A stretch of 64,000 nucleotides of DNA from Aquisalimonas lutea (GCF_030409225.1 NZ_JAUFPK010000004.1:2943-66942), one strand, 5' to 3'. Shown: positions 32,076-41,968, counted from the first letter of the stretch. The notes: a model not told the origin generated them from the letters alone. A program made the numbers and translations.

Positions 32076-32945
32076 TCATGGTTCCAGGAAGGCCGCTACA
32101 TGGCCGGCGACCTCGTCCGGCCGCTCCTCCTGGAGGAAATGCCCCGCGTCCACGGATTCGACACGGATGGACCGGAAGCAGTCCTCCACGTGGGCGAGAA
32201 ACTCCGGTATCACCACCCTGTCGCGGTTGCCGTGGACGTACAGGCACGGCATGGGAAAGACGTGGCCGGCGAGAGACTGCCAGCGTTGCTGGTCGTCGCC
32301 CATGGTGCGGTAGTAGCTGGCCCCGGTTCGCGGCGTGCCGGGAATGCGGTAGCAGCGCACGTATTCCCGGAACGCATCATCCGGGAACGGCCTGCCGCCC
32401 GAGCCGCGCAGGAAGGCGCCGAGCCAGTCGGCCTCGCTGCCGGGTATCATCGCCTCGGCGAGGCCGGGGTGCTGCTGGAAGTGCTGGTACCACTGGTGCC
32501 GGGCGCCGCGCGCGCGGATGGCGGCCACCGCCTCGGCATTTCCCCGGGCATTCGGGATGATGCTGATGTTCATGATGACCAGGCGCCGGATGCGCCCGGG
32601 TGCGGCGATGGCCATCTCCTGGGCGACGATGCCGCCCCAGTCGTGGCCGATGAGCTGAAAGTCCCCGACGCCCAGGGCGTCGACCAGGGCCAGCATGTCG
32701 GCGGCCAGGGCGTCCTTGCGGAAGGCATCCTGCGCCCCGTCGCGGGTGCTGTCGCCGAGCCCGCGCAAGTCCGGTGCGATGAACCGGTAATGCTGCGGTA
32801 ACCGGCCGGTGACAGGCTGCCAGCACCACGAGCTCTCGGGCCAGCCGTGCAGCAGAACCACCGGCTGCCCGTCCGGGGCGCCCGCCTCCCGGTAGGCGAA
32901 CGTTCCGGAGCCGGTGGTAACGAAGCGCGGTTCGGACAGATGCAC
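32076..32945 (-). CDS. Alpha/beta hydrolase, epoxide-hydrolase-like
   Basis: This 289-residue protein starts at GTG 32945 (AAGGG 8 nt upstream); the longer frame is non-coding. It has an alpha/beta-hydrolase core with HGWPES (oxyanion HGxP motif), GHDWGG (nucleophile Asp, as in epoxide hydrolases and haloalkane dehalogenases), an acid in HGNRDRVV and the catalytic His in GHFLQEE. The HGxP motif favours epoxide hydrolase. It is divergent from the SDR at 33094. Confidence 0.8.
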   Translation of the reverse strand: MHLSEPRFVTTGSGTFAYREAGAPDGQPVVLLHGWPESSWCWQPVTGRLPQHYRFIAPDLRGLGDSTRDGAQDAFRKDALAADMLALVDALGVGDFQLIGHDWGGIVAQEMAIAAPGRIRRLVIMNISIIPNARGNAEAVAAIRARGARHQWYQHFQQHPGLAEAMIPGSEADWLGAFLRGSGGRPFPDDAFREYVRCYRIPGTPRTGASYYRTMGDDQQRWQSLAGHVFPMPCLYVHGNRDRVVIPEFLAHVEDCFRSIRVESVDAGHFLQEERPDEVAGHVAAFLEP

Positions 32946-33093
32946 GTTGGAACCCTTCCCGCAAGCATGACCGTGACAGCGGCAGCATACCCGGTTGTCG
33001 TTCGTCGCGGGAACCACGAGGGAAGGTTTCCCGCCGCATGAACGGGGCTGTATGCTCCGGGAACGATATTTCCGGATCCACGGGGCGGAGCGG

Positions 33094-33840
33094 ATGCGAC
33101 GTACAGTACTGATTACCGGCGCCAGTTCCGGACTGGGCTGGGGCATGGCCCTGGAGTTCGCGGCACGGGGCTACGACCTGGCGCTGTGCGCCCGCAGGGC
33201 GGAGCGCCTGGAAGCGCTGCGCCAGGAGCTGGAAGTCGAGAACCCCGGCTCCCGGGTGGAGATCGAGCAGCTGGACGTCCGGGATCCGGATGCCGTGTTC
33301 AACGTGTTCCGCAGCTTTCGCGACGCCTTCGGCGGTCTCGACCGGGTCATCGTCAACGCCGGCATCGGCAAGGGGCAGCCCCTGGGTACGGGCTATGCCC
33401 ATGCCAACCGCGAGACCGCGGAGACGAACTTCGTCGCCGCGCTGACGCAGTGCGAGGCGGCGCTGGAGATCTTCCGCGCGCAGGACGCCGGTCACCTGGT
33501 GGTCATGTCGTCCGTGGGCGGCTTCCGCGGGCTGCCCGGCAGCATGGCCACCTACGCCGCCACCAAGGCCGGCATCGCGTCGCTGGCCGAGGGCGTGCGC
33601 ATCGAGCTGCGCGGCTCGCCCATCCGGGTGAGCACGATTTTCCCCGGCTATATCCGCTCGGCCATCAACGAGGACCTCCGCCGGACGCCGTTCATCGTCG
33701 ACGCGGAGACCGGCTGCCGGCTGCTGGTGCGCGCCATCGAGAGGGAACCGGAGACAGCCTGCGTGCCCGCCTGGCCCTGGGCGCCCATCGGCTGGCTACT
33801 GCGCAACCTGCCGCGCTCCCTGGCGGCGCGGATGGTCTAG
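33094..33840 (+). CDS. Short-chain dehydrogenase/reductase
   Basis: This 248-residue SDR starts at ATG 33094 (MRRTVLITGASSGLGWGM). The TGASSGLG cofactor site, NAG, the Ser in VMSSVGG and YAATK are present. CARRAERL after the second strand suggests NADP preference. Late segments (TIFPGYIRSAINEDL) match the sugar/steroid-type SDRs. Its TAG stop starts the TAGTGTCCTGTAAC repeat. A GST gene follows 41 bp later. Confidence 0.8.
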   Translation: MRRTVLITGASSGLGWGMALEFAARGYDLALCARRAERLEALRQELEVENPGSRVEIEQLDVRDPDAVFNVFRSFRDAFGGLDRVIVNAGIGKGQPLGTGYAHANRETAETNFVAALTQCEAALEIFRAQDAGHLVVMSSVGGFRGLPGSMATYAATKAGIASLAEGVRIELRGSPIRVSTIFPGYIRSAINEDLRRTPFIVDAETGCRLLVRAIEREPETACVPAWPWAPIGWLLRNLPRSLAARMV

Positions 33841-33851
33841 TGTCCTGTAAC
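33838..33851. repeat. TAGTGTCCTGTAAC dispersed repeat
   Basis: This is an exact 14-bp copy (opposite orientation) of 11621-11634, placed at the end of the SDR gene so that its first three bases are the stop codon. Confidence 0.45.
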
Positions 33852-33881
33852 CTTCCCAGAAATCCTGTCAGGAGACGATTC

Positions 33882-34535
33882 ATGCTCAAGCTGTACGGAT
33901 TCGCGGTCAGCAACTACTACAACGTGGCCAAGACGGCCCTGCTGGAGAAGGAGCTGCCGTTCGAGGAGGTCACCGCGTGGACGCCCCTGGGCGACGACCT
34001 CCTGGGCAAGAGCCCCATGGGCAAGGTGCCCTTCCTGGAGACGGACGAGGGCGTGTTCACGGAGGCCCAGGTGATCCTCGAGTACCTGGAGGAGTCCACG
34101 CCCCGGCCCGCGCTGCTTCCCGACACGGCCGTCGCCCGGGCCAAGGCGCGGGAGATCGCCCGGGTGATCGAGCTCTACATGGAGCTGCCGGCGCGGCGGC
34201 TGTACCCGGAGGCGTTCTTCGGCGGCTCGGTGAGCGAGGAAACCCGCCGCGACGCCGGCATCGTCCTGGCGCGGGGCGCCCGGGCGCTGGCGTCGCTGGC
34301 GCGGTTCGACGGTCCGCTGGACGGCCGCGCGTTCGGGCAGGCGGATATCGTCGCCATCAATCACCTGCCGCTGCTCCGCGACGCCGGGCGCAAGGTCCTG
34401 GATGTGGACGTCTACGACAGCCTGCCCGGGGTCAAGGAGTACCTCGCGGAGATGCGCAGCCGCGCGTCCGTCAGCCAGGTGCTTTCCGACCAGAAGGAAG
34501 CCATGGCGGCGTTCCTGCAGAACCGGGGCAAGTGA
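33882..34535 (+). CDS. Glutathione S-transferase family protein
   Basis: This 217-residue protein starts at ATG 33882 (GGAG 7 nt upstream). The N-terminal thioredoxin-like domain begins LKLYGFAVSNYYNVAKTALLEKELPFEEV, includes the cis-Pro region GKVPFLETDEG and the glutathione-binding EAQVILEYLEE. An all-helical C-terminal domain follows. It is cytoplasmic and probably conjugates or isomerises an electrophile; the substrate is unknown. It lies downstream of an SDR and may share its transcript. Confidence 0.8.
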   Translation: MLKLYGFAVSNYYNVAKTALLEKELPFEEVTAWTPLGDDLLGKSPMGKVPFLETDEGVFTEAQVILEYLEESTPRPALLPDTAVARAKAREIARVIELYMELPARRLYPEAFFGGSVSEETRRDAGIVLARGARALASLARFDGPLDGRAFGQADIVAINHLPLLRDAGRKVLDVDVYDSLPGVKEYLAEMRSRASVSQVLSDQKEAMAAFLQNRGK

Positions 34536-34558
34536 TCCCGCCGCGGGAACCGCGGGTA

Positions 34559-35284
34559 TCAGTCGGCTTCCGCGTCCGGGACGGCCGGCCAGCCCAGGGC
34601 CCGGACGACGTCGGTGAACGCGCCGGGCAGCGGCGCGGTGATGGTCACGGTGTCGCCATGGCGCGGGTGCGGAAGCTCCAGCGAGCGGGCCATGAGCATG
34701 AGCCGGCGGATGCCGAAGTGCTCCCGGAACGCGCGGTTCTGGTGGCCGTCGCCGTGGGTGGTGTCGCCGATGATCGGGTGGCGGATGTGGGCGAAATGGC
34801 GCCGCAGCTGGTGCAGCCGGCCGGTCAGCGGTTCGGCGCGCATCAGGGAGTAGCGGGCGGTGGCGTAGGGGCCGGCGGGGAAGGGGGCTTCCGCGGTGCG
34901 CAGCCTCCGGTACCGCGTCACCGCCGGCTGCGCCGGCTTGTGCCGCGCCTTGCGTACGGGGTAGTCGATCGTCCCCCCGGCCTCGGTGTGGCCACGCACC
35001 AGGGCGAGGTAGCGCTTGGCCACGCGACCGTCGTCGAACGCGGCCTGCAGGGCGCGGGTGGTCTCGGCGGTGAACGCGAACAGCAGTACGCCCGACGCCG
35101 GCCGGTCCAGGCGATGGACCGGGTTGACCCGGCGGCCGATCTGGTCGCGCAGGCGCTGCAGCACGGCGTCGTTGTCCGTGGACAGGTGGGTGCGGTGCAC
35201 CAGGAGCCCTGAGGGCTTGTCCACCGCGATCAGGTCGTCGTCGCGGTAAAGGATGTCCAGCGGTTCGCCAGCCGATGTCGTCAT
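34559..35284 (-). CDS. truC: tRNA pseudouridine synthase, TruC-like (RluA family)
   Basis: This 241-residue protein starts at ATG 35284. It has the RluA-family catalytic motif HRLDRPASGV (Asp nucleophile), LDILYRDDDLIAVDKPSGLLVHRT at the N-terminus and GRLHQLRRHFAHIRHPIIGD near the end. It has no S4 domain, and its length is near that of TruC, which modifies U65 in certain tRNAs. Assignment within the family rests on HQLRRHFAHIRHPI and lack of S4. Confidence 0.75.
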   Translation of the reverse strand: MTTSAGEPLDILYRDDDLIAVDKPSGLLVHRTHLSTDNDAVLQRLRDQIGRRVNPVHRLDRPASGVLLFAFTAETTRALQAAFDDGRVAKRYLALVRGHTEAGGTIDYPVRKARHKPAQPAVTRYRRLRTAEAPFPAGPYATARYSLMRAEPLTGRLHQLRRHFAHIRHPIIGDTTHGDGHQNRAFREHFGIRRLMLMARSLELPHPRHGDTVTITAPLPGAFTDVVRALGWPAVPDAEAD

Positions 35285-35475
35285 GGCGACCCAGTCTACC
35301 GCAAGCGCGACCCTGGCGGTTGTCGGGCTCTGCGGCATTCTGCGATACAGCCCACACTTCCGTCCCCCGGTCGTTCGGTAGAATTCAGCGAGCCACCCGT
35401 CCGCCCGGGGACGATTGCCCGGCGAGGCAGGTACGCTGCAGGACGCAAACAACCCGCATGAGACGGCATACCTAC

Positions 35476-37332
35476 ATGGGTCCGGATTCGTTCAGCCCGG
35501 CTACAGGCACGGAAACCGAGGCAAGTCGCGTGCGCGAGCTCCTCTCGCGGGAGATGCTGGATGCGCGGCCGGAGCAGCATTTCGACCAGTACACGCAGCT
35601 GGTGGCCGACGTGCTCGAGGCCCCGGTGGCGTTCATCTCGGTGCTCGACCACGACGAGCTGCGGCTGAAGTCCCGCGTCGGCGTGGAGCAGGAAAGCATT
35701 CCGCGCGAGCAGGCGTTCTGCGACATCACCCTGCGGGTCGGTTACCTGGAGATCCCGGACATGCGCGCCGACGAGCGTTTCCGGGAGCACCCGCTGGTCG
35801 CCGGCGACCGGGCGATCCGCTTCTACGCCGGCACGGTTCTGCGCGGCCCCGAGGGCGACGCCGTCGGCACGCTGTGCGTCATGGACCACCGGCCGCGGAC
35901 GCTGGGCGAATCGGGCAAGCAGCGGCTGCAGGCGTTTGCCGCCCTGGTGGAGCAGGAGCTCCATTTCAGCACGCGGATCACCGAGGCCCGGCGCAAGATC
36001 GAGCGCACGGCCCTGTGGGACCCGGTGACCGGACTGCCGCGCCGCAGTGTCGTCGTCGAGCTGCTGGAGCGCGCGATCGCCCGGGCGCGTCACGGCGATG
36101 AGCTGATCGCCGTCGCCCATATCCGCTTCCCGCGCTACGACGAGGTCATGGGGGTCTACGGCCGGGAGGTCCTGGACTACACCACGGAGCTGATCAGCGA
36201 GCGGGTGCGTTTCGCCCTGGAGCCGGGGGATCATCTCGGCCGGCCCGAGGAGGAGACGCTGGTGGCCGTGGTGACCGGGCTGGCCGGCGAGACGGAAGCG
36301 ATGCGCCGCATGCACGCCCTGTGCGACGTGCTCCGGGAGCCGTACCAGATCAGCGGCGGCTCCCGCGAAGTGGTCGTGGCGTTCGGCGTCAGTGTCTTCC
36401 CGGGCGACGGCCAGGACACCGATACCCTGCTGGATCGGGCGCGCCTGGCCTCGCGCCGGGCGGAGTCCACCGGCGAGCAGGCCCCGGTGTTCTTCAGCGG
36501 CGCCATCAACCGGGAGGTATCGCGCCGGGACCGCATTGCGCGCCGCTTCGGCGGGGCGCTGGAGCGGGAGCAGATCGAGCTGCACTACCAGCCCGTGCTC
36601 TCGACACGGAGCGGGCAGGTGGTGGGCTGCGAGGCGCTGGCCCGCTGGAGCTGCCCGCAGCTCGGCCGGGTCAGTCCCGCGGAGTTCATTCCGGTGGTGG
36701 AGCACGACCCCGGGCTGTCCCGGCGGCTGACGCACTACGTGCTGGCGGCCGCCTGCCGCCAGGCGGCGGCGTGGCGGCAGCGGCTGCACCAGCGCTTCTG
36801 GATCAGCGTCAATGTCTCCGGCCGCGAGCTGCATGACCCGCAGCTGTCGGATACGATCGAAGAGCTTCTGCGCAGGCACGGCCTGCCGCCGGATGCGCTG
36901 GTCATCGAGCTCACCGAGCAAAGCATGATCGGCGACATGACCACGGCGATCCGGATCATGGAGCAGTTGCGCCGGATCGGGGTGCGCTGTGCCGTGGACG
37001 ATTTCGGAACCGGGTACTCGTCCCTGAACTACCTCCGCCAGCTGCCGCTGGACAAGCTCAAGATCGACCGCACCTTCGTGGACGGGCTGCAGCAGAGCCG
37101 CGTCGGTCGCGAGGTGGTCAGCGCCATCATCAACATCGGTCACGCGCTGAACATGACGGTCGTGGCCGAAGGCGTGGAGACCCCGGACCAGGTACAGGTC
37201 CTCTGCGACCTCCTCTGCGACGAGGTCCAGGGCTTCCTGATGCGCCCCGCAGTGCCCGCCGGCGAGCTCGAGGCCATGATCGCGCAAGGTCTGGCCATCC
37301 CCTGGGCCTGGGAGGAGAGGGACGGCAGCTGA
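35476..37332 (+). CDS. GAF-GGDEF(degenerate)-EAL protein, probable c-di-GMP phosphodiesterase
   Basis: This 618-residue soluble protein's start is uncertain: ATG 35476 (GAGACGG upstream) or ATG 35458. A GAF domain (about 20-170; LDHDELRLKSRVGVE, FYAGTVLRGPEGDAVGTLCVMD) is followed by a GGDEF-like domain that has lost the motif (RPEEETLVAV). An intact EAL domain follows (CEALARWS, VNVSGRE, IELTEQS, VDDFGTGY, LKIDRTF, AEGVE, QGF). It is cytoplasmic; the GAF ligand is unknown. Confidence 0.85.
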   Translation: MGPDSFSPATGTETEASRVRELLSREMLDARPEQHFDQYTQLVADVLEAPVAFISVLDHDELRLKSRVGVEQESIPREQAFCDITLRVGYLEIPDMRADERFREHPLVAGDRAIRFYAGTVLRGPEGDAVGTLCVMDHRPRTLGESGKQRLQAFAALVEQELHFSTRITEARRKIERTALWDPVTGLPRRSVVVELLERAIARARHGDELIAVAHIRFPRYDEVMGVYGREVLDYTTELISERVRFALEPGDHLGRPEEETLVAVVTGLAGETEAMRRMHALCDVLREPYQISGGSREVVVAFGVSVFPGDGQDTDTLLDRARLASRRAESTGEQAPVFFSGAINREVSRRDRIARRFGGALEREQIELHYQPVLSTRSGQVVGCEALARWSCPQLGRVSPAEFIPVVEHDPGLSRRLTHYVLAAACRQAAAWRQRLHQRFWISVNVSGRELHDPQLSDTIEELLRRHGLPPDALVIELTEQSMIGDMTTAIRIMEQLRRIGVRCAVDDFGTGYSSLNYLRQLPLDKLKIDRTFVDGLQQSRVGREVVSAIINIGHALNMTVVAEGVETPDQVQVLCDLLCDEVQGFLMRPAVPAGELEAMIAQGLAIPWAWEERDGS

Positions 37333-37336
37333 AGTA

Positions 37337-37360
37337 GGCCGCCGCGCTCCGTCGGCGGCC
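37337..37360 (+). terminator. Weak hairpin terminator after the EAL gene
   Basis: GGCCGCCG (37337-37344) and CGGCGGCC (37353-37360) pair as an 8-bp stem with an 8-nt loop, 4 bp after the stop codon. Only a short CTTTG follows, so termination would be weak. Confidence 0.45.
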
Positions 37361-37583
37361 GCTGCCTTTGTCGTCCGGCCCGTTATTCCCTATTCTTGCG
37401 TCTTCCCGCGGGTGCAAGCGCCTGCTTTGATTCCGCTTCTCGACCGCCGAGGCCTGGCTGCATGCGCAGTTCCCGCGCGACAACGGCCGATGACGTACCG
37501 CACCGGGGCTTGCGGATCATCGGCTGCCCGCTGCCGAACAGGCCGGAGCTCGGCGGGCGCGCGGCGGAGTCGGGGGAGCCGGC

Positions 37584-38762
37584 ATGAGCGACTACGACGT
37601 GATCGTCATCGGCGGGGGCGCGGCCGGGCTGTTCTGCGCCGCCCTGGCCGGCCAGCGCGGGCGGCGCGTCCTGGTGATCGAGCACACCAGCAAGGTGGGC
37701 CGGAAGATCCTCATGTCCGGCGGCGGCCGCTGCAACTTCACCAACATGGAATCGGGGCCGGAGCATTTCCTCTCGGCCAACCCGCACTTCCACAAGTCGG
37801 CCCTGAGCCGGTACACGCCCTGGGATTTCATCGCCCTGGTGGCGTCCTACGGTATCGCCTATCACGAGAAGAAGCTCGGCCAGCTCTTCTGTGACGGCAA
37901 GGCGCGGCAGATCGTCGACCTGCTCCTGGATCAGTGCGCCGCCGGTGGCGTGACGGTGACCACCGGCTGCAGCGTCGCCTCGGTGGCCGGCGACGGCCCC
38001 TTCCGGGTGCAGACCAGTCACGGTGCGTTCGAGTCGGAATCCCTGGTGGTGGCCACCGGCGGACTGTCGATCCCGCGCATGGGCGCGACGGACTTCGGCC
38101 ACCGGCTCGCCCGGGAATACGGGCTGGGGATCCGGCCCACGCGCCCGGCGCTGGTGCCCCTGATCTTCGACGATGCGGACCGGGCGCGTTTCGTCGAGCT
38201 GGCCGGAATTTCGGCGGACGCGGAGGTGCAGGCCGGCGGTGCCGCGTTCCGCGAGAACATTCTGTTCACGCACCGGGGGTTGAGCGGCCCCGCGATCCTC
38301 CAGGCGTCGTCCTACTGGAGCGCCGGGGAACCGGTGCATGTCGATCTGGACCCGGATGGCGCCCTGACCGAGCGGCTCCGGGCCGGCAGAAGGGAGGGTG
38401 CGCGCGCCCGCGCCCGCACCCTGGTCGCCGGACACCTCACCCGGCGCCTGGCCCACCACTGGTTCAGCGACGGCGATCTCCCCGACGGCCCGGTGGGCAA
38501 CCTGTCGGAGCCGGCGCTGGAGACGCTCGCTGCGGCCTGCCGGGACTGGTCCGTGCGGCCGGCGGGCACCGAGGGCTATGCCACGGCCGAGGTGACCCTG
38601 GGTGGCGTGGATACCGACGAGCTGTCCTCGCGCAGCATGGCCTGCCGGCGGATCCCGGGGCTGTTCTTCATCGGTGAGGTGGTGGACGTTACCGGCCACC
38701 TGGGAGGGCACAACTTCCAGTGGGCCTGGGCGTCGGCCCACGCGGCGGCGGAGCACGTCTGA
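37584..38762 (+). CDS. HI0933/YhiN-family FAD-dependent oxidoreductase
   Basis: This 392-residue flavoprotein has the dinucleotide-binding motif VIGGGAAGLFCA at residue 7 and the family hallmark KILMSGGGRCNFTN. The later VVATGGLSIPRMGATDFGHRLA, THRGLSGPAILQ and the end GEVVDVTGHLGGHNFQWAWASAHAAAE are diagnostic of YhiN-type proteins. Its reaction is not established; it is cytoplasmic. It stands alone between the c-di-GMP genes and the paa cluster. Confidence 0.85.
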   Translation: MSDYDVIVIGGGAAGLFCAALAGQRGRRVLVIEHTSKVGRKILMSGGGRCNFTNMESGPEHFLSANPHFHKSALSRYTPWDFIALVASYGIAYHEKKLGQLFCDGKARQIVDLLLDQCAAGGVTVTTGCSVASVAGDGPFRVQTSHGAFESESLVVATGGLSIPRMGATDFGHRLAREYGLGIRPTRPALVPLIFDDADRARFVELAGISADAEVQAGGAAFRENILFTHRGLSGPAILQASSYWSAGEPVHVDLDPDGALTERLRAGRREGARARARTLVAGHLTRRLAHHWFSDGDLPDGPVGNLSEPALETLAAACRDWSVRPAGTEGYATAEVTLGGVDTDELSSRSMACRRIPGLFFIGEVVDVTGHLGGHNFQWAWASAHAAAEHV

Positions 38763-38877
38763 AGGATCAGGTTCGCTGGCCGCGCCGCGCGCCGCGCGCC
38801 GAGCCCGGTGCGGGTTGCTCATCCGCTCCGGCCATGGCGCCACGGGTCATGGCGCCAGCGATCGGACGACAGAGCGG

Positions 38878-39660
38878 TCAGCGGTTGCGGAACGCCGGCG
38901 GGCGTTTCTCGATGAACGCGTTCACCCCCTCGGTCCGGTCCTCGGTGGCAAAGCAGGTCTGGAACATCCGGCGCTCGAACAGCAGGCCGCTGGACAGCGG
39001 CATCTCGAAGGCCTGGTTGATGGATTCCTTGATCAGCTGCGTGCTCGTGCTCGAGTGCGCCGCAATCCGCTGCGCGGTGGCCAGGGCATCGGCGTGCAGC
39101 CTCCCGGCGGACGTGGTGTAGGCCACCAGCCCGGCCTGCAGGGCCTCCTCGGCGTCCATCAGCCGGCCCGTGAGGCACAGCTCCATGGCCCGCGCCTTGC
39201 CTACCGCGCGCGCCATGCGCTGGGTGCCGCCGGCCCCCGGCATGATCGCCAGCTTGACCTCGGGCTGGCCGAAACGCGCCGTGTCGGCGGCGACGATGAA
39301 GTCGCAGCTCATGGCCAGCTCGCAGCCGCCGCCCAGGCAGTACCCGGCCACTGCGGCGACGACCGGCTTGCGGTAGTCCTTGAGGACCGTCCAGCCGGAC
39401 GCGGAGAACGGGAAATCGTCCTGGATCGCCTCGACGCAGTTCAGGTGCGCCATGTCCTTGATGTCGGCGCCGGCGGCGAACGCCTTCTCGCCGCCGGTGA
39501 TGAGCACCGCGTTGATCGTGTCGTCCGCCGCGAATGCGGTCAGGGCGGTGCCGACCTCCTCCATCAAGCCCGCGCACAGGGCGTTCATCGCGTCCGGGCG
39601 GTTGAGGTTGATCTCGCCGACGCTGCCGTGGGTGGAAACGACGATGTACTCGTAGCCCAT
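38878..39660 (-). CDS. paaF: Enoyl-CoA hydratase, PaaF-type (2,3-dehydroadipyl-CoA hydratase)
   Basis: This 260-residue crotonase-family protein starts at ATG 39660 (GGGGG 5 nt upstream). The oxyanion-hole segments are AFAAGADIKDM and GYCLGGGCELAMSCD, and the two catalytic Glu positions appear in GGGCELAM and FGQPEVKLAIMPGAGG, as in true hydratases. It would hydrate 2,3-dehydroadipyl-CoA in the lower phenylacetate pathway. It is last of the minus-strand operon paaN-paaY-paaF. Confidence 0.8.
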   Translation of the reverse strand: MGYEYIVVSTHGSVGEINLNRPDAMNALCAGLMEEVGTALTAFAADDTINAVLITGGEKAFAAGADIKDMAHLNCVEAIQDDFPFSASGWTVLKDYRKPVVAAVAGYCLGGGCELAMSCDFIVAADTARFGQPEVKLAIMPGAGGTQRMARAVGKARAMELCLTGRLMDAEEALQAGLVAYTTSAGRLHADALATAQRIAAHSSTSTQLIKESINQAFEMPLSSGLLFERRMFQTCFATEDRTEGVNAFIEKRPPAFRNR

Positions 39661-39669
39661 GGGCACCCC

Positions 39670-40278
39670 CTAGTCGTTGCTGTCCCGCGCCGCGAACAGG
39701 GGCTCGTAGTCGGACACCTGCAGCCGCGGGCGGTCCGCCTCCGGCTCGTTCAGGGGAGTGACTTCCACCATGGTGTCGCGTGAGCGTCGGGCGAGCTCCT
39801 GGTAGGTCCGGGTGCCCTCGGTCTTCCAGGCGATCTCGTCCTCGCTGAGCTCCCGCACCACCCGGGCCGGACTGCCCACGGCCAGATGCCGCGCGTCGAT
39901 GCGGCTGTTGGCCTTGACGAAGGCGCACGCGGCGACGATCGCGGACTCGCCGACCTCGGCGTTGTCCATGATCACGCTGTTCATGCCGATCATGGCGTTG
40001 TCGCCGATGCGGCAGCCGTGCAGCACGGCGCCGTGGCCGATGTGCCCGTTCGGCTCGACGATGGTGTCGGTACCGGGGAAGCCATGCATGACGCAGGTGT
40101 CCTGCAGATTGCTGCCTTCCTCCAGGACGAGGCGCCCGAAATCGCCGCGCAGGGCGGCGCACGGGCCCACGTAGACGCCCGCCCGGATGATGACGTCGCC
40201 GATCAGCACGGCCGTCGGGTGGACGAAGGCATCCGGGTGGATGACGGGGCGGATGCCGTCAATGGCGTAGCTCGGCAT
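39670..40278 (-). CDS. paaY: PaaY-type hexapeptide-repeat thioesterase
   Basis: This 202-residue left-handed beta-helix protein of gamma-carbonic-anhydrase type starts at ATG 40278 ([29 protein letters not shown]). Metal-binding His appear in the hexapeptide repeats ([19 protein letters not shown]). The C-terminal extension ([16 protein letters not shown]) is PaaY-like. PaaY hydrolyses dead-end ring-epoxide-derived CoA esters and protects the pathway. It lies 22 bp downstream of paaN. Confidence 0.85.
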   Translation of the reverse strand: MPSYAIDGIRPVIHPDAFVHPTAVLIGDVIIRAGVYVGPCAALRGDFGRLVLEEGSNLQDTCVMHGFPGTDTIVEPNGHIGHGAVLHGCRIGDNAMIGMNSVIMDNAEVGESAIVAACAFVKANSRIDARHLAVGSPARVVRELSEDEIAWKTEGTRTYQELARRSRDTMVEVTPLNEPEADRPRLQVSDYEPLFAARDSND

Positions 40279-40300
40279 GCTGGCTTCTCCTGTATCGGCG

Positions 40301-41968
40301 TCAGGCCGCGTGGCGCCGTGTCTGCACCACCCGGAAGCGATTGGCCACGAAGGCGGCATCGCACAGGACCGCGTTGGCCGCCGGATTGGCGCCGGTGCCG
40401 TGGTAGTCGCTGAACGCCGCGGTCTGGTTGACATAGACGCCGCCGAGCAGGTTCTCGGACAGGCACACGCCGGCATCCAGCGCCGCTTCCCGCATGTCGT
40501 CCAGCACCTGCTCGCTGGTGCTGTACACCGCCCAGGTCATCGCCCCCTTGCTGCGCGCCAGGTCCCGGGCCCGGTCGATGCTGTCACGGGTGCCGTCAGT
40601 GGCGATCAGGAGCGAAATGGGGCCGAACAACTCGCGCTGGTAGGCGTCCTCGTCCTTGGCGTCCACGGCCAGCATCAGCGGCGTGCGGATGCGGGCGCCC
40701 TCGAACTGGGGGTGCTCGCGGCTCTCGGAGTCGAGCACCACCCGGCCCAGTTTCTTCGCGTCCTCGATGCGCTCCGCGGTCACGGGGGCCTGGATGGCGC
40801 CGAGGACCGCGGTGGCCCGGTCGTTGTCCGCGAGGAACTTGCTCACGCCGCTGGCCAGCGCCTCCGCGACCTCGTCGAAGCTCAGGCGCCCCTGGTCCGT
40901 GTCGATGCCGTCCCGCGGGATGAAGATGTCCTGCGGGGTGGTGCACATCTGGCCCGAGTACAGGCTCAGGGAGAAGGCCAGGTTCTGGCACATGGCCTTG
41001 AGGTTGTCCGTGGAGTCGATGACGATGCTGTTGACGCCCGCCTTTTCCGTGTACACCTGGGCGTGGTGGCAGTTCTGCTCCAGCCACTCGCCGAAGGCGG
41101 AGCTGCCGGTGTAGTCGATCACCTGCACGCGCGGGTCCAGGGCGAGCTCCTTGGTCACCGGCGCCTCCGCCGTGTCCGTGACCAGGGAGACGATCCACGG
41201 ATCGAAGCCCGCCTCCTTGAGGACTTCCTGGCAGACCTCGACGGTGATCGCCAGCGGCAGGATCGTCTGCGGGTGCGGCTTGACCACCACCGGGTTGCCC
41301 GTCGCCAGGCTCGCGAACAGCCCCGGATAGCCGTTCCAGGTGGGGAAGGTGGACACCCCGATCGTCAGGGCCAGCCCGCGCGGCACCACGTGGAAGCTCT
41401 TGTCCATCTCCAGCGGGTCCTTCTTGCCCTGGGGCTTCGTCCAGTGGGCCTGACCGGGGTGGCGGGTCATGGCCTCGTAGGCGTAGGCCACCGCCTCCAG
41501 GCCCCGGTCCTGGGCGTGGGTGCCGCCCGCCTGGAAGGCCATGGGGAAGGCCTGGCCGGTGGTGTGCATCACGGCGTGAGCGAGCTCGAAGCTGCGCTTG
41601 TTCAGTCGCTGCAGGATCTCCAGGCAGATGCCGGCGCGCTCGTGGGCGCCCGCGTCACGCCATGCCCGGAGCGACTTCTCCATGGCCGGAAGAAGCTGCT
41701 GCACGTCGACGTTCGGGTACCGGATGCCGAGATCGAAGCCATAGGGCGAGCGCTCCGCGCCGATCTCGCCGTCGACGCCGGGCATATCCAGGCGGAAGGG
41801 CTGGTTCAGGCGTGCCTTGAACGCCGCTTCCCCCGCGGCGGGGGCGTCCTCACCGTAGACCTTGCCGCTGGGCGCTTCCGGGTAGGGGCTCCAGAACTCT
41901 CGGGTGCGGCTGGCCTCGACGGCCTTGTCCAGGGTCTCGCGGTGCTTGTCGAAATACGGCTGGCTCAT
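40301..41968 (-). CDS. paaN: Phenylacetate degradation protein PaaN (aldehyde dehydrogenase family)
   Basis: This 555-residue protein matches the aldehyde-dehydrogenase-only PaaN type: [57 protein letters not shown], and the Cys region [18 protein letters not shown]. It would oxidise the semialdehyde formed after ring opening. It lacks the C-terminal hydratase domain of fused PaaZ, so a separate hydrolase is needed. It heads a minus-strand operon divergent from paaG. Confidence 0.85.
   Translation of the reverse strand: MSQPYFDKHRETLDKAVEASRTREFWSPYPEAPSGKVYGEDAPAAGEAAFKARLNQPFRLDMPGVDGEIGAERSPYGFDLGIRYPNVDVQQLLPAMEKSLRAWRDAGAHERAGICLEILQRLNKRSFELAHAVMHTTGQAFPMAFQAGGTHAQDRGLEAVAYAYEAMTRHPGQAHWTKPQGKKDPLEMDKSFHVVPRGLALTIGVSTFPTWNGYPGLFASLATGNPVVVKPHPQTILPLAITVEVCQEVLKEAGFDPWIVSLVTDTAEAPVTKELALDPRVQVIDYTGSSAFGEWLEQNCHHAQVYTEKAGVNSIVIDSTDNLKAMCQNLAFSLSLYSGQMCTTPQDIFIPRDGIDTDQGRLSFDEVAEALASGVSKFLADNDRATAVLGAIQAPVTAERIEDAKKLGRVVLDSESREHPQFEGARIRTPLMLAVDAKDEDAYQRELFGPISLLIATDGTRDSIDRARDLARSKGAMTWAVYSTSEQVLDDMREAALDAGVCLSENLLGGVYVNQTAAFSDYHGTGANPAANAVLCDAAFVANRFRVVQTRRHAA

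Noticed and set aside
35476-37332. Diguanylate cyclase activity of the GAF-GGDEF-EAL protein
   Set aside because: The GGDEF signature is replaced by a sequence with no Gly-Gly pair; only the EAL half keeps its catalytic residues.
38878-39660. Assignment as PaaG instead of PaaF
   Set aside because: The protein keeps both hydratase Glu positions, whereas the gene at 42304 has the CAGQDL and Asp pattern of PaaG.
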